30,904 nucleotides of DNA from assembly GCA_025765615.1 (NCBI GenBank), contig JAIVFJ010000502.1:1-30904 (forward strand), read 5' to 3'. The translations under genes and the position numbers were made by a program. Position 1 is the first letter of the stretch, and every line of letters begins with the position of its first letter. Origin of the DNA: Zopfochytrium polystomum. Its lineage: Eukaryota; Chytridiomycota; Chytridiomycetes; Chytridiales; Chytridiaceae. Positions 30,048 through 30,904 of this stretch are shown piece by piece. The notes below the pieces were generated by a model, which saw only the letters and a list, made by a program, of their open reading frames with translations, ran no database searches and was not told the origin of the DNA.

Positions 30048-30904
30048 AAAAGAAAAGGCCCGTTCGCAACCTTTTTTCTTACCCCAGTCCGTTTCTGCAT
30101 CCCTCGCACCTCGCATCTGTCTCCCCTCCCTTCACCTCCCGAGTCCTCTGCATCCTATTCCACGCAATTTTTTTCTTTTTTTTGGGGGGTTCAACTTTAG
30201 GCGGGGGGCGCTCAAATCCTCCCCCGACGCAGTGTTTCTTCCCAACAACGCTCTCACTCTCACCCACTTTGACACTTTGGTCTCCCACAGCTCTCCGTTT
30301 GGTCTTGGGTCGTGACCCTGTCTTTGAAACTTGAGAGCAACACAACCTGCTATGAACACTTTACAGACACATTCAGGTTTTTTTTTTTTTTTGCTTGTTC
30401 TCTTTTTTTTTTTCTTGGGGGCGGCGGCTGGGCAAATGGTTGTGCGATACGGGTGCCAAAGGTGTAGTTTCGAGTCGATTCGTTCTTTTTGCCGAGCCAC
30501 AAAACCGCCCCCGCATCCACATGTAGAAGGGTCTGTCTGATTCATAACTGGAGCCCCTTGTCCTCCTCCTCCTAACGGTTGAAAATTATCAAGTTCGCAA
30601 GCAAGCAGACTCGTTCGTCCAAGGCCCGGGTTAGGGGTTATGCGAGGAAACGGAAGCTCGCCAGTTGGTGCGCAAGCGAATGGCTGCAGCCTTGCGGTGA
30701 GCTGCCCTCCAAAAAAAAAAAAAAAAAAGCAAGTTTCATTTCTCTTACCAGCCGGCGCATTTTTTTTTCATTGATAGTTGGAGTTCTGCGACCCAAATTT
30801 AGAATTACAAAGGGAGTATTTGTTGCGCGACAAATCTGCTTTGTGGAGAAATCCCAGCTGGAATGCGCGGCTTCCCCCTTTCGACATTTCCGCGAAAGCA
30901 TTTT
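30048..30904. other. Aldo/keto reductase 3' flank, no gene seen
   Basis: T- and C-rich with runs of T near 30378-30393 and 30403-30413 and of A near 30711-30728. Only short frames with homopolymer-derived residues occur. Confidence 0.6.

Overview
The window reads as nuclear DNA of an early-diverging fungus, most likely a chytrid (inference). The genes are rich in short GT-AG introns. Two products are recognisably fungal: a Nem1 phosphatase with an LDLDET motif and an EAF-type elongation factor. The repeats include a LINE with a C-terminal RNase H and zinc knuckle, a chromodomain Ty3/gypsy element and a NACHT-WD40 receptor. GC-rich housekeeping genes sit at both ends, and AT-richer accessory DNA fills about 5.6-28 kb.

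Layout. 1-1986 (minus): ELL-associated-factor (EAF) homologue, 3' end outside the window. 2888-4983 (plus): four-exon NEM1/CTDNEP1-type phosphatase, divergent from the EAF gene across a 0.9-kb intergenic region with a 36-base poly(C) run. About 6.0-16 kb is a transposon nest. A solo LTR with a perfect 5-bp target duplication splits a copia-like RNase H relic. Next is a 5.9-kb LINE (plus) with a 28-base poly(A) tail that has endonuclease and RNase H but no reverse transcriptase. Last is a second, inverted LINE copy that carries a 5'-truncated chromovirus (integrase plus chromodomain plus 3' LTR). The LTRs carry a 5-bp-periodic GAA/TTC array that matches heat-shock elements.

17888-22988 (plus) is the main find: a six-exon gene for a 1603-residue NLR-like protein with the order PB1-like, TIR, NACHT, then 13 almost identical WD40 repeats plus a degenerate 14th. 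I reconstructed the exons by hand and every junction keeps phase. A possible small membrane-protein gene lies divergently upstream (16562-17338, minus). Downstream, 24.5-27.3 kb holds decayed, mostly unrecognised coding fragments. 27300-28010 (minus) is a frameshifted NACHT relic, so the locus has held at least two NLR-type genes.

28318-30047 (plus): a clean six-exon aldo/keto reductase of the AKR13/YakC type. No tRNA, rRNA or CRISPR was seen. The housekeeping genes show no evident functional link to one another. The NLR gene and the transposon nest together look like a fast-evolving accessory island between conserved genes.
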